This document shows, in pieces, positions 27,084 to 35,119 of a stretch of 64,000 nt of DNA. Source of the DNA: Mycobacterium sp. D16Q14 (GTDB lineage Bacteria; Actinomycetota; Actinomycetes; Mycobacteriales; Mycobacteriaceae); assembly GCA_002013415.1 (NCBI GenBank), contig MAEX01000001.1, forward strand, positions 62,001 to 126,000, given 5' to 3'. Under the pieces are notes generated by a model that had not been told where the DNA came from, searched no databases, and saw nothing but the letters and a program-made list of their open reading frames with translations. A program made the position numbers and the translations under genes. Each line of letters opens with the position of its first letter. The stretch's first letter is position 1.

Positions 27084-28076
27084 CTACGAAAACGCTCCTG
27101 GCAACACGTCACGATATGCGGGTATTCCGGCGACGCTCCCGGCGCCCACCACCGCGCGCACGACGGCCCGCTCGACACAGTCGGCAGCGGCGATCCCCAC
27201 CGAGACGGTCAGAGCTACGGCATCGCCCCCGCCAGTCCCGGTCGCAAGCACGTACAACGTGTCCCCGTCCATCGGGGTGTGCGCGGGCCTGATCGCCCGC
27301 GCCAACCCGTCATGGGCAGCGATCGCTACTCGGCGACATTGCGCCTTGGTCAGCGGGGCGTTGGTCGCCACCACGCCGATCGTCGTGTTCAACGCCACCG
27401 ACTTGTCGGGCAACGCGGCCAGCGCTGCGATCTGGCTGGCCGGGGGCGCGCCCAGTTCCGGTGCACACGCAGGGTCCCAGGGCAGCCCTGTCGACGGATT
27501 AATCACCAGCCCAACAGGGTTGGCGACAATCACGGCTCCCACCACAATCCCGTTGCCCAGATCCGCACTCGCCGACCCGACGCCCCCCTTGAGGGTTCCG
27601 GCCCGGGCTCCGACACCGGCACCCACCGCACCCCAACCCGGCGCATCATGGGCATCTTCCGCGGCGCGATATCCGAATTCAGCGTCGGGCCGATTTTTCC
27701 AGGCGCCCACAGGCAGGTCGAAGATGACCGCACCGGGGACAATGGGAACGGTGCCGCCCGGCAGCGCCACTCCCCTGCCTCGTTCCTCCAGCCAGCGCAT
27801 CACTCCGTCGGCGGCGGCTAACCCGTAGGCGCTTCCCCCGGTGAGCACAATGGCGTCGACCGTTGAGACCGTATTGGCCGGATCGAGCAGATCGGACTCA
27901 CGCGTTCCCGGAGCCCCGCCACGTACATCGACCGCGCCGGTGGTCCCCGGTGGCGCCAGCACCACGGTGGTGCCGGTGGCCCAGCCCGATCCAAGGCCGG
28001 CATCAGCGTCCAATCGCTGGTGATGCCCCACGAGTATTCCCGGGACGTCGGTGATCGCCCCAGAGAACTGACTCAT
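27084..28076 (-). CDS. DmpA/P1-family N-terminal-nucleophile peptidase
   Basis: A 330-residue self-processing aminopeptidase-like protein (family P1/S58, DmpA, L-aminopeptidase/D-esterase). Motifs are TDVPGILVGH, VDVRGGAPGTRESDLL, LTGGSAYGLAAADGV, GGVGSASADLGNGI and LNTTIGVVATNAPL, where a Thr is the likely nucleophile released by autocleavage. It corresponds to Rv1333. Its start overlaps the aosR stop by four bases (28073-28076). Substrate unknown. Confidence 0.88.
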   Translation of the reverse strand: MSQFSGAITDVPGILVGHHQRLDADAGLGSGWATGTTVVLAPPGTTGAVDVRGGAPGTRESDLLDPANTVSTVDAIVLTGGSAYGLAAADGVMRWLEERGRGVALPGGTVPIVPGAVIFDLPVGAWKNRPDAEFGYRAAEDAHDAPGWGAVGAGVGARAGTLKGGVGSASADLGNGIVVGAVIVANPVGLVINPSTGLPWDPACAPELGAPPASQIAALAALPDKSVALNTTIGVVATNAPLTKAQCRRVAIAAHDGLARAIRPAHTPMDGDTLYVLATGTGGGDAVALTVSVGIAAADCVERAVVRAVVGAGSVAGIPAYRDVLPGAFS

Positions 28077-28660
28077 ACCGCCGATTTCCCCATCAACGCG
28101 AGCACCAGCAACTCCTGCATCACCGTCAGCCAGTGATAGATGTCCATATGCCCGGCCATGGGATCGTCGGCGGGCAGCTCCTGCGGGCCGTCGCTGTCGA
28201 TCCCAAGCATCGCCCCCAGAGCCAATCGCACGTCATTCAGCGCGGTAAGCCATGCGCGCGCGTCGTCCTCGGACAGCTCAAACCGTCCGCCCTCAGGAGG
28301 AAGGGTGCGCAACAACCGTTGTCCCGCCTCGCGTTTAGCATCGATGATCTCCGGCTCATACAGGCTGCGTAGCGCACTGTTCAGTCCACTGACCGCCTCG
28401 ATGCTGCTGGTACCGTCCTGGTCCGGACGGTGAAAGTCCGGGAGCAGCCGCCCCAAGGTGACATCGGTGGGGGCCCCGGAGTTTCCCGTCCGAATACCGG
28501 TCAGCTGCGCCAATTCGTCACTGGGCGCCGACGATTCGCGCTCGTCCAGCATCGCCAACATCGACGTGACCATCGACTGCACGAGCGCTGCCTCGTGCGG
28601 CTCCATTTCCGAACGCAGCCGAGTCCCATCGGACGCGTTGACGCGCTTCCACTTTCGCAC
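28073..28660 (-). CDS. aosR: DUF2017 regulator AosR
   Basis: A 195-residue DUF2017 protein corresponding to Rv1332 (AosR), an actinobacterial oxidative-stress regulator reported to activate mec-cysO-cysM with SigH. Conserved parts are MRKWKRV, EPHEAALVQSMV, RLLPDFHRPD, SLYEPEIIDAKREAGQRL, GRFELSEDDARAWLTALND and YHWLTVMQELLVLALMG. The gene order next to the cysM cluster fits that role. Unusually, the protein contains no cysteine, although redox sensing in M. tuberculosis AosR was attributed to a disulfide. It overlaps the DmpA-like gene and follows clpS by eleven bases. Confidence 0.85.
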   Translation of the reverse strand: MRKWKRVNASDGTRLRSEMEPHEAALVQSMVTSMLAMLDERESSAPSDELAQLTGIRTGNSGAPTDVTLGRLLPDFHRPDQDGTSSIEAVSGLNSALRSLYEPEIIDAKREAGQRLLRTLPPEGGRFELSEDDARAWLTALNDVRLALGAMLGIDSDGPQELPADDPMAGHMDIYHWLTVMQELLVLALMGKSAV

Positions 28661-28671
28661 GGATCAGCGGC

Positions 28672-28974
28672 TCAGCGATCCTGCTGCAGAGTGGCCCACA
28701 GACCGGCTGCATGCAGCTTGCTGACATCGATCTCCATCGACTCGCGAGCGCCGCACGACACCACAGCCTTACCCTCATGGTGAACCTGAAGCATCAGGTT
28801 GGTGGCCTCGCTCTCGCTGTAGCCGAACAGCTGCTGGAACACATAGGCGACATAGTTCATCAGGTTCACCGGGTCATCCCAGACGATGGTGACCCACGGC
28901 GACTGGGTCTGGTCGACATGTTCGACAGACCTCTCCGCAGTAGTCCCTGGCAAGGCTCGCGCCGGCGCACCCAT
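28672..28974 (-). CDS. clpS: ClpS adaptor (N-end rule)
   Basis: A 100-residue ClpS protein that hands N-degron substrates to ClpC1/ClpP. The core [16 protein letters not shown], the helix [14 protein letters not shown] and [12 protein letters not shown] are characteristic. The ATG at 28974 is six bases from TATTCT on the same strand, so the mRNA probably begins at the start codon. First gene of the long minus-strand run to rdgB; divergent from pncB. Confidence 0.93.
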   Translation of the reverse strand: MGAPARALPGTTAERSVEHVDQTQSPWVTIVWDDPVNLMNYVAYVFQQLFGYSESEATNLMLQVHHEGKAVVSCGARESMEIDVSKLHAAGLWATLQQDR

Positions 28975-28980
28975 GACCCC

Positions 28981-28986
28981 AGAATA
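28981..28986 (-). promoter_or_regulatory. Candidate -10 box for leaderless clpS
   Basis: TATTCT preceded by GG (minus strand GGTATTCT), six bases before the clpS ATG; no Shine-Dalgarno sequence fits between. Confidence 0.55.
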
Positions 28987-29076
28987 CCGGGACCGCCAAC
29001 TCTGTCAGCATGAAGTTCGGAGTTCCGCCGTCGGCTCGAAGCCTGTCGGAGCCGGTTATGCACCCCGGTATCCCGC

Positions 29077-29082
29077 TAACGT
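29077..29082 (+). promoter_or_regulatory. Candidate -10 box for leaderless pncB
   Basis: TAACGT lies seven bases before the ATG at 29090; an mRNA starting at that codon would have no leader. Confidence 0.5.
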
Positions 29083-29089
29083 GGCGCAC

Positions 29090-30394
29090 ATGACGCACCC
29101 GCGCACGTCATTGCTCACCGACAAGTACGAGCTCACCATGCTCGCCGCGGCACTGCGCGACGGCACCGCGGGACGTCAAGCCACGTTCGAAGTGTTCGCC
29201 AGACGGTTGCCGGACGGCCGCCGGTACGGCGTGGTCGCCGGTACCGCTCGATTGCTCGAAGCGCTTGCCGAGTTCCGGTTCGGATCCGAAGAACTGAAAT
29301 CATTATCCGATTTTTTGGACAATGACGCACTCCAGTACCTCGCCGGGTATCGATTTGGTGGCGACATCGACGGCTATCCGGAGGGTGAGCTCTACTTCCC
29401 GGGATCCCCGGTGCTGACCGTGCGGGGAACCTTCGCTGAATGCGTCATCCTCGAAACCCTGGCGCTGTCGATCCTGAACCACGACAGTGCCGTCGCCTCT
29501 GCCGCCGCCCGAATGGTGTCGGCGGCCGGAGGCCGTCCGCTCATCGAGATGGGATCGCGGCGCACTCATGAGCTGGCGGCGGTGGCCTGCGCCCGGGCGG
29601 CCTATCTCGCCGGGTTCGAATCCACGTCCAATCTGGAGGCGCAACGCCGTTACGGCGTGCCCGCTCGCGGCACCGCCGCGCATGCATTCACCTTGCTTCA
29701 TGCCAAGGACGGCATGAGCCCCGGCGAGGCCGAACGGGAGGCATTTCGCGCACAGGTGGAGGCGCTGGGTGTATCCACCACCTTGCTGGTGGATACCTAC
29801 GACATCACCCGCGGGGTCGAGAACGCGATCGCCGTCGCGGGCCCCGAGCTCGGAGCGGTGCGCATCGACTCCGGCGATCTGGGCATGCTGGCCCGGCAGG
29901 TTCGAGCACAACTCGACGCCCTCGGTGCGCACCGAACCCGCATTGTGGTCTCGGGAGACCTCGACGAGTACTCCATCGCGGCACTGCGCGCCGAGCCCGT
30001 CGACATCTACGGGGTGGGTACCTCGGTGGTGACCGGCTCGGGATTCCCCACGGCCGGCATGGTCTACAAACTCGTCGAGATCGACGGCATCCCTGTGGCA
30101 AAACGCAGCAGTCATAAGGAATCCCATGGCGGTCACAAATGCGCCCTGCGCACCGCCAAGCCGACCGGCACCATTACCGAGGAAGTGGTGTACCGCGCGG
30201 CCAGCGGCCAGCCGACGCTGACGGAGCCGCACCGGACGCTGACCACCCCACTGGCGCGTGGCGGCACGCCCATCACCACCGACTCACTGGACGACGCCAG
30301 GGGCCGCGTACACGCGGGATTGCTGAGCCTGCCGTGGGAAGGACTGGGCCTTTCCCACGGGGATCCTGCGATTACCACCCGACTGGTGGGATAA
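29090..30394 (+). CDS. pncB: Nicotinate phosphoribosyltransferase
   Basis: A 434-residue NAPRTase forming nicotinate mononucleotide in NAD salvage. Motifs are LLTDKYELTMLAAAL, YFPGSPVLTVRGTF, ESTSNLEA, TLLVDTYDITRG, IDSGDLGML, IVVSGDLDEYSI and GVGTSVVTGSG. It matches Rv1330c (pncB1). The ATG at 29090 is used; an in-frame GTG at 29081 is possible. A TetR gene, pncA and dinG follow with short gaps, so it heads a four-gene transcript. PncA supplies its substrate, nicotinate. Confidence 0.95.
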   Translation: MTHPRTSLLTDKYELTMLAAALRDGTAGRQATFEVFARRLPDGRRYGVVAGTARLLEALAEFRFGSEELKSLSDFLDNDALQYLAGYRFGGDIDGYPEGELYFPGSPVLTVRGTFAECVILETLALSILNHDSAVASAAARMVSAAGGRPLIEMGSRRTHELAAVACARAAYLAGFESTSNLEAQRRYGVPARGTAAHAFTLLHAKDGMSPGEAEREAFRAQVEALGVSTTLLVDTYDITRGVENAIAVAGPELGAVRIDSGDLGMLARQVRAQLDALGAHRTRIVVSGDLDEYSIAALRAEPVDIYGVGTSVVTGSGFPTAGMVYKLVEIDGIPVAKRSSHKESHGGHKCALRTAKPTGTITEEVVYRAASGQPTLTEPHRTLTTPLARGGTPITTDSLDDARGRVHAGLLSLPWEGLGLSHGDPAITTRLVG

Positions 30395-30412
30395 TTCTCG
30401 CCCGGAGGACAC

Positions 30413-31006
30413 ATGGCAGCCAGAAGGCAATGGGCGGGAACCACTCCCGAGGAGCGTCGGGCGACGCGTCGACGCGCGCTGCTCGACGCGGGCATCGCGG
30501 CGCTCGGCGCCATCGACGGCCCGGCGCTGACCATCCGCACCGTATGCAGGTCTTCCGGTGTCTCGGAACGCAACTTCTACGAGGAGTTCGGCGATCGAGA
30601 CGACTTCGTGCGTGCCGTGTACCAAGACGTCCTCGAATCCGTGATGCGTGTCGTCACCGAATTCGCTACCGATGGCGACGATTTGGAAACCCGCGCGGTG
30701 GAGACCTTCATCGGCGCGACCGTCGACAACCCGGAATATGGCCGCATCATGATGCTGGCTCCTTTCACCGAGCCGACACTGGGCAGCGTCGGATTCGCGG
30801 GGTCGATGGCGTTCGCCTCGCTCGCGGAGAAAGCGCTGGTGGACGTCGGCGATCCCGGACGCCGCCGATTTCTGTCGGTATCGCTCGTCGGTGCGGCCTC
30901 GGGCGCCATCATCGACTATCTGCGCGGAGATCTAGGCATCAGCCGTGACGAGCTCATCGACTACATCTCACGTATGGGCCGCCAGGTGTCGGCGATCTTC
31001 GACTGA
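30413..31006 (+). CDS. TetR-family regulator within the NAD-salvage cluster
   Basis: A 197-residue regulator. The helix-turn-helix runs RRALLDAGIAALGA and IRTVCRSSGVSERNFYEEFGDRDDF in pieces typical of TetR proteins, with SERNFYEEFGDRDD as signature. The C-terminal domain is unassigned. It lies 18 bases after pncB and 24 before pncA, so it is probably co-transcribed with both and may control them in response to a pyridine nucleotide or unrelated ligand. No clear operator palindrome is seen upstream of pncB. Confidence 0.85.
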   Translation: MAARRQWAGTTPEERRATRRRALLDAGIAALGAIDGPALTIRTVCRSSGVSERNFYEEFGDRDDFVRAVYQDVLESVMRVVTEFATDGDDLETRAVETFIGATVDNPEYGRIMMLAPFTEPTLGSVGFAGSMAFASLAEKALVDVGDPGRRRFLSVSLVGAASGAIIDYLRGDLGISRDELIDYISRMGRQVSAIFD

Positions 31007-31030
31007 GCACAGGCCGGGTACCGTCGATCC

Positions 31031-31585
31031 ATGGGCAGGGCACTTATTGTCGTCGACGTGCAGAATGACTTCTGCGAAGGAGGCTCGTTGCCCGTGCCCG
31101 GTGGCGCCGCGCTCGCCCGGACGATCAACAACCTCACCGCGTCCGGCGCCTACGACGCGGTGGTCGCGACGCGCGACTTTCACATCGACCCCGGTGATCA
31201 CTTCTCCGCGATACCGGACTTCGCGACAAGCTGGCCGCCACACTGCAGGGTCGGCACCCCCGGCGCCGACTTCCATCCGGACCTGGATCTTGGCCCTGTC
31301 GACGCGGTGTTCTCCAAAGGCGGTTACTCCGCCGCATATTCAGGCTTCGATGGCATCTGCACCGAGGGCACCGCACTGGCGTCCTGGCTGCGGGCCCGGG
31401 ATCTCGACAGCATCGACGTGGTGGGTATCGCTACCGAGTACTGCGTGGCCGCCACCGCCCGCGACGCCGCTCGCCAGGGGCTACACGTTCGTGTGCTCTC
31501 CGAGTATTCCGTTGGCATTGAGGAAGAATCGGTGAATCGCGCCCTGGATGAGCTCCGGGACGCCGGCGTCGAGGTGATCCGCTGA
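31031..31585 (+). CDS. pncA: Nicotinamidase/pyrazinamidase
   Basis: A 184-residue nicotinamidase hydrolysing nicotinamide to nicotinate (and pyrazinamide to pyrazinoic acid). The catalytic triad is Asp9 (VVDVQNDFCEGGSL), Lys96 (FSKGGYSAAYSGF) and Cys138 (GIATEYCVAATA); the metal site is in RDFHIDPGDHFS with His71 in WPPHC. All residues are intact. In M. tuberculosis pncA is far from pncB; here they are two genes apart in one cluster. Its end carries the ribosome binding site and start of dinG. Confidence 0.95.
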   Translation: MGRALIVVDVQNDFCEGGSLPVPGGAALARTINNLTASGAYDAVVATRDFHIDPGDHFSAIPDFATSWPPHCRVGTPGADFHPDLDLGPVDAVFSKGGYSAAYSGFDGICTEGTALASWLRARDLDSIDVVGIATEYCVAATARDAARQGLHVRVLSEYSVGIEEESVNRALDELRDAGVEVIR

Positions 31586-33636
31586 ACGAGAAATCGGGCG
31601 GCGCATCCACATCCACAGGTCTGCTCGCCACCGCCGTCACAGCGCTTGGCGGAACCGAGCGCGCCGGACAGCTCACGATGGCCACCGCCGTCGAACACTC
31701 CCTACACAGCGGTGAGCACCTCGTGGTCCAGGCCGGCACCGGCACCGGGAAGTCCTTGGCGTACCTGGTGCCTGCCCTTGCCCACGCCATCGAGGAGTCA
31801 TCCCCGGTCGTGGTCTCGACGGCCACCATCGCGTTGCAACGCCAGCTCGTGGATCGCGACCTGCCCCGGTTAGCGGAAGCGTTGACCCCCTCGCTGTCCC
31901 GAAAACCAACGTTCGCGATTCTCAAAGGCCGGGGAAATTACCTGTGCCTCAACAAATTGCATAACGGTGCGGCTTCCGACCAGGAAGCGCCCGACACACT
32001 GTTCGAACCCTTCGCGGCCAGCGCGCTTGGACGCGACGTACAGCGCCTCAATGACTGGGCGGATACCACCAAGACCGGGGATCGCGATGAGCTCAAGCCC
32101 GGCGTGCCCGATCGTTCGTGGTCACAGGTCAGCGTGTCGGCACGCGAATGCCTCGGCGCTACGCGGTGCCCGTTCGGCACAGAGTGCTTTGCCGAGCTGG
32201 CCCGGCTCGACGCGGGACAATCGGATGTCGTGGTCACCAATCATGCGCTGCTGGCCATCGATGCCATCGCCGACATCAACATCCTGCCCGAGCATGACGC
32301 GGTGATCGTCGACGAGGCGCACGACCTCGTTGACCGGGTAACAAGCGTTGCCACCCAAGAACTCTCGGCAGTCGGCCTCACCGTCACCATCCGGCGTATC
32401 GGCCGACTGGTATCCCCCGAGACGGCGAGCCGGTTCGAAGCTAGCTCGGCAACGTTCTCCTCATTGATCCACGACAGCAAGCCCGGCACCATCGACCGCG
32501 CGGACGAGGAAACCGTCACCTATCTGACCGCGCTGCGCGACGCCGCGGCCGCGGCCCGCACCGAGATCCCCACAGGCCAGTCCACCGACCCCGCCACCGC
32601 CGCGGCACGTACGGAAGCAGTTGCTGCACTGGACGATATCGTCGATGCCGCTTCCTTAGCGCTGACCTGCTGGGGCGAACCGGATATCACGGCCCGCCCC
32701 AACGTGGTCTGGCTCGATCATGAGGACAACCGGGGCTCGGTGCGCCCAGTTCTGCGGGTTGCCCCGCTGTCGGTGGCGGGGCTGCTGCGCACCCGACTGT
32801 TCGGACAGCGCACAGTCATCCTCACCTCAGCCACCCTGGCTCTCGGGGGGAAGTTCGACACCATGGCCGCATCCTGGGGCCTGCCCAGCCGCGAACCCAG
32901 CACAGACTCTGGCACCGAGACCAAGACCGTCTGGCATGGCATCGATGTCGGGTCTCCTTTTCAGCATGAGAAGTCCGCCATTCTTTACCTGGCGCGGCAC
33001 CTTCCCGCCCCGGGACGCGACGGACTTGGCGCGGCGACGCTTGATGAGATCGAGACTCTGGTTCGCGCGGCAGGGGGACGCACGCTGGGACTGTTTTCCT
33101 CGATGCGCGCCGCTAAGGAGGCGTCCGAAGAGATGCGCTCCAGGCTCGACACCCCCATGCTGTGCCAGGGTGACGACGCGACATCGGTTCTGGTCGAACA
33201 ATTCAGTGCGGCGCCCGAAACCTCACTGTTCGGCACCCTGTCGCTGTGGCAGGGCGTCGACGTACCCGGCCCCTCCTTGTCGCTCGTTCTCATCGACCGA
33301 ATCCCCTTCCCCCGCCCTGACGATCCACTCCGGGCGGCCCGGCAGCGAGCGATCAGCGCACGCGGCGGCAACGGGTTCATGGCGGTGGCGGGCACCCAGG
33401 CAGCGCTGCTGCTGGCGCAGGGAACCGGCCGCCTGTTACGTAGCGCGCAGGACAGAGGCGTTGTCGCGGTGCTCGATTCACGGATGGCGACGGCGGGGTA
33501 CGGCGGATTTCTCCGGGCATCGCTGCCACCGTTCTGGTCGACGCACGATTTGTCGGTGGTCACCGCGGCGCTACAACGGCTCACGACCAAGCACAGCGCG
33601 ACTTATGCTGGAGAGGGCTCCCGCACACGGGGATAG
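31582..33636 (+). CDS. dinG: DinG-family DNA helicase
   Basis: A 684-residue XPD/DinG-like superfamily 2 helicase for DNA repair. Walker A is QAGTGTGKS at about residues 50-58; iron-sulfur-cluster cysteines are in NYLCLNK and ECLGATRCPFGTECF; DEAH box IVDEAHDLVD; motif VI QGTGRLLRS. I place the start at CTG 31582: the frame is open from there, there is no ATG, GTG or TTG before 31678, GAGGTGATC (31571-31579) is a near-perfect ribosome binding site, and the added LLATAVTALGGTERAG matches the DinG N-terminus. The CTG overlaps the pncA stop (CTGA). A start at 31678 would remove 32 conserved residues. Confidence 0.88.
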   Translation: MNEKSGGASTSTGLLATAVTALGGTERAGQLTMATAVEHSLHSGEHLVVQAGTGTGKSLAYLVPALAHAIEESSPVVVSTATIALQRQLVDRDLPRLAEALTPSLSRKPTFAILKGRGNYLCLNKLHNGAASDQEAPDTLFEPFAASALGRDVQRLNDWADTTKTGDRDELKPGVPDRSWSQVSVSARECLGATRCPFGTECFAELARLDAGQSDVVVTNHALLAIDAIADINILPEHDAVIVDEAHDLVDRVTSVATQELSAVGLTVTIRRIGRLVSPETASRFEASSATFSSLIHDSKPGTIDRADEETVTYLTALRDAAAAARTEIPTGQSTDPATAAARTEAVAALDDIVDAASLALTCWGEPDITARPNVVWLDHEDNRGSVRPVLRVAPLSVAGLLRTRLFGQRTVILTSATLALGGKFDTMAASWGLPSREPSTDSGTETKTVWHGIDVGSPFQHEKSAILYLARHLPAPGRDGLGAATLDEIETLVRAAGGRTLGLFSSMRAAKEASEEMRSRLDTPMLCQGDDATSVLVEQFSAAPETSLFGTLSLWQGVDVPGPSLSLVLIDRIPFPRPDDPLRAARQRAISARGGNGFMAVAGTQAALLLAQGTGRLLRSAQDRGVVAVLDSRMATAGYGGFLRASLPPFWSTHDLSVVTAALQRLTTKHSATYAGEGSRTRG

Positions 33637-33655
33637 CCCCGACAGAGAGATGGCC

Positions 33656-35113
33656 ATGACAATTCCGGTCAGGTGGTTTCGCACCCCGGAGAGAATCCTG
33701 GCCTGCTGCGCCCTTGCCGCCCTGGTCTTATCAGCCTGTGCCAATATCGTTGAGGGCGCGCCGGTTTCGCAGCTAGGCAATGCGTATCAAGTCGCCGGAC
33801 TCCCTGCTGTCGACGGTCCGTCCGGGTTACGCCCCAATCCCAAACCGGCCGACAAGGCCGTACTCGGCACCGACGACGGCGAGATGGACCGGCTTGCGAT
33901 AAGCGCCGTCGCCGATATCGAAGACTTCTGGCAAGAGGCCTATCCCAAGACCTTCTGGGCCACGTTTCATCCGGTCGAGTCATTGATGTCCTGGAACAGC
34001 CAGGGCCCCGGTGGCGCGGACTTCTGTGGCAACCCGACGACCGGCTTCGACAATGCCGGGTACTGCATCAGCCAGAACAGCCTTGGGTGGGATCGCGGCG
34101 TGCTGTTGCCCAGGCTGGTGCGAATGTTCGGCGCCATGGCGGTACCCATGACGCTGGCCCACGAATACGGGCATGCCGTCGCGCACCAGTCGGAGATGGT
34201 TGACTCTCGGACCCGAACGCTGGTCGGTGAGCAGATGGCCGATTGCCTCGCCGGAACATACCTGCGGTGGGTGGCACAGGGCAGCTCACCGCGCTTCACG
34301 CTGAGCACCGGCGATGGTCTCAACAAGGTCATCGCGGCGCTCATCGCCTTCCGGGACGATCCCGTCGAGGCGGGCGCCCGCCTCGACGCGCACGGATCCG
34401 CATTCGAGCGGGTGTCGGCGTTCCAGCGCGGATTCGTGGACGGCGCGGCCGAATGCACCCGGATCGACATGGCGGAAATCGCCAAGCGTCGCGGCGGGCT
34501 CCCCGAGAATCTGCCGTCCGGCGAATCGGGAGACACGCCCGTCACCGTCGACACCCTGCGCACGCTGATGACCGTGCTCCGGGAAGTGTTCGCGCCTGCG
34601 GGAAACACAGCACCGCCGCGACTGTCGGTATCGGGGGCCGCGTGCGACGAGCCCGGCCATCGCCGACAATCCGCGGCTGCGGTGTACTGCCCGGACTCCA
34701 ACACGGTGGCTCTCGATCTGCCGCGACTGACCGACCTGGCGCTGCCCACCCACGATCAGGGACGGATAACCGGCGACTTCACCGCCTATTCGATGGTTAT
34801 TTCCCGTTATGCGCTGGCGATCGAGAAACAACGGGGCCTGCCGCTCGACAACGGGCAGAGCGCGCTACGCAGCGCCTGCCTGACGGGTGTCGCTTCAGCA
34901 GCAATGGCCAAACCCATCACGCCAACCCAGAAACCGAACCCGATGGTGCTCACCGCCGGGGATCTTGACGAGGCCGTGTCGGGGCTGCTGACCAACGGCG
35001 TCGTGGCCAGTGACGTCAACGGAACCACCATCCCGGCCGGCTTCTCCCGGATCGATGCCTTCCGCGACGGGGTGGCCGGATCGGCGGATCGCTGCCTCAA
35101 GCGCTACGTCTGA
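33656..35113 (+). CDS. HEYGH metallopeptidase-like lipoprotein (copy 1)
   Basis: A 485-residue predicted secreted lipoprotein. The signal peptide ILACCALAALVLSAC has lipobox LSAC. The zinc motif TLAHEYGHAVAHQ, followed by EQMADCLAGTYLRW with the likely third ligand, is that of neutral zinc metallopeptidases. Other landmarks are AGLPAVDGPSG, ADIEDFWQEAYP, HGSAFERVSAFQRGF and AGFSRIDAFRDGV. The ATG at 33656 has AGAGAG six bases upstream; an ATG at 33650 is possible. It follows dinG by 19 bases and converges on glgP. A paralogue with the same block order lies at 42142-43596. Substrate unknown. Confidence 0.82.
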   Translation: MTIPVRWFRTPERILACCALAALVLSACANIVEGAPVSQLGNAYQVAGLPAVDGPSGLRPNPKPADKAVLGTDDGEMDRLAISAVADIEDFWQEAYPKTFWATFHPVESLMSWNSQGPGGADFCGNPTTGFDNAGYCISQNSLGWDRGVLLPRLVRMFGAMAVPMTLAHEYGHAVAHQSEMVDSRTRTLVGEQMADCLAGTYLRWVAQGSSPRFTLSTGDGLNKVIAALIAFRDDPVEAGARLDAHGSAFERVSAFQRGFVDGAAECTRIDMAEIAKRRGGLPENLPSGESGDTPVTVDTLRTLMTVLREVFAPAGNTAPPRLSVSGAACDEPGHRRQSAAAVYCPDSNTVALDLPRLTDLALPTHDQGRITGDFTAYSMVISRYALAIEKQRGLPLDNGQSALRSACLTGVASAAMAKPITPTQKPNPMVLTAGDLDEAVSGLLTNGVVASDVNGTTIPAGFSRIDAFRDGVAGSADRCLKRYV

Positions 35114-35119
35114 CCGCTC

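Noticed and set aside
32720-33655. In-frame upstream extension of the first HEYGH lipoprotein
   Set aside because: It lies inside dinG in another frame; the signal peptide and ribosome binding site fix the start at about 33656.
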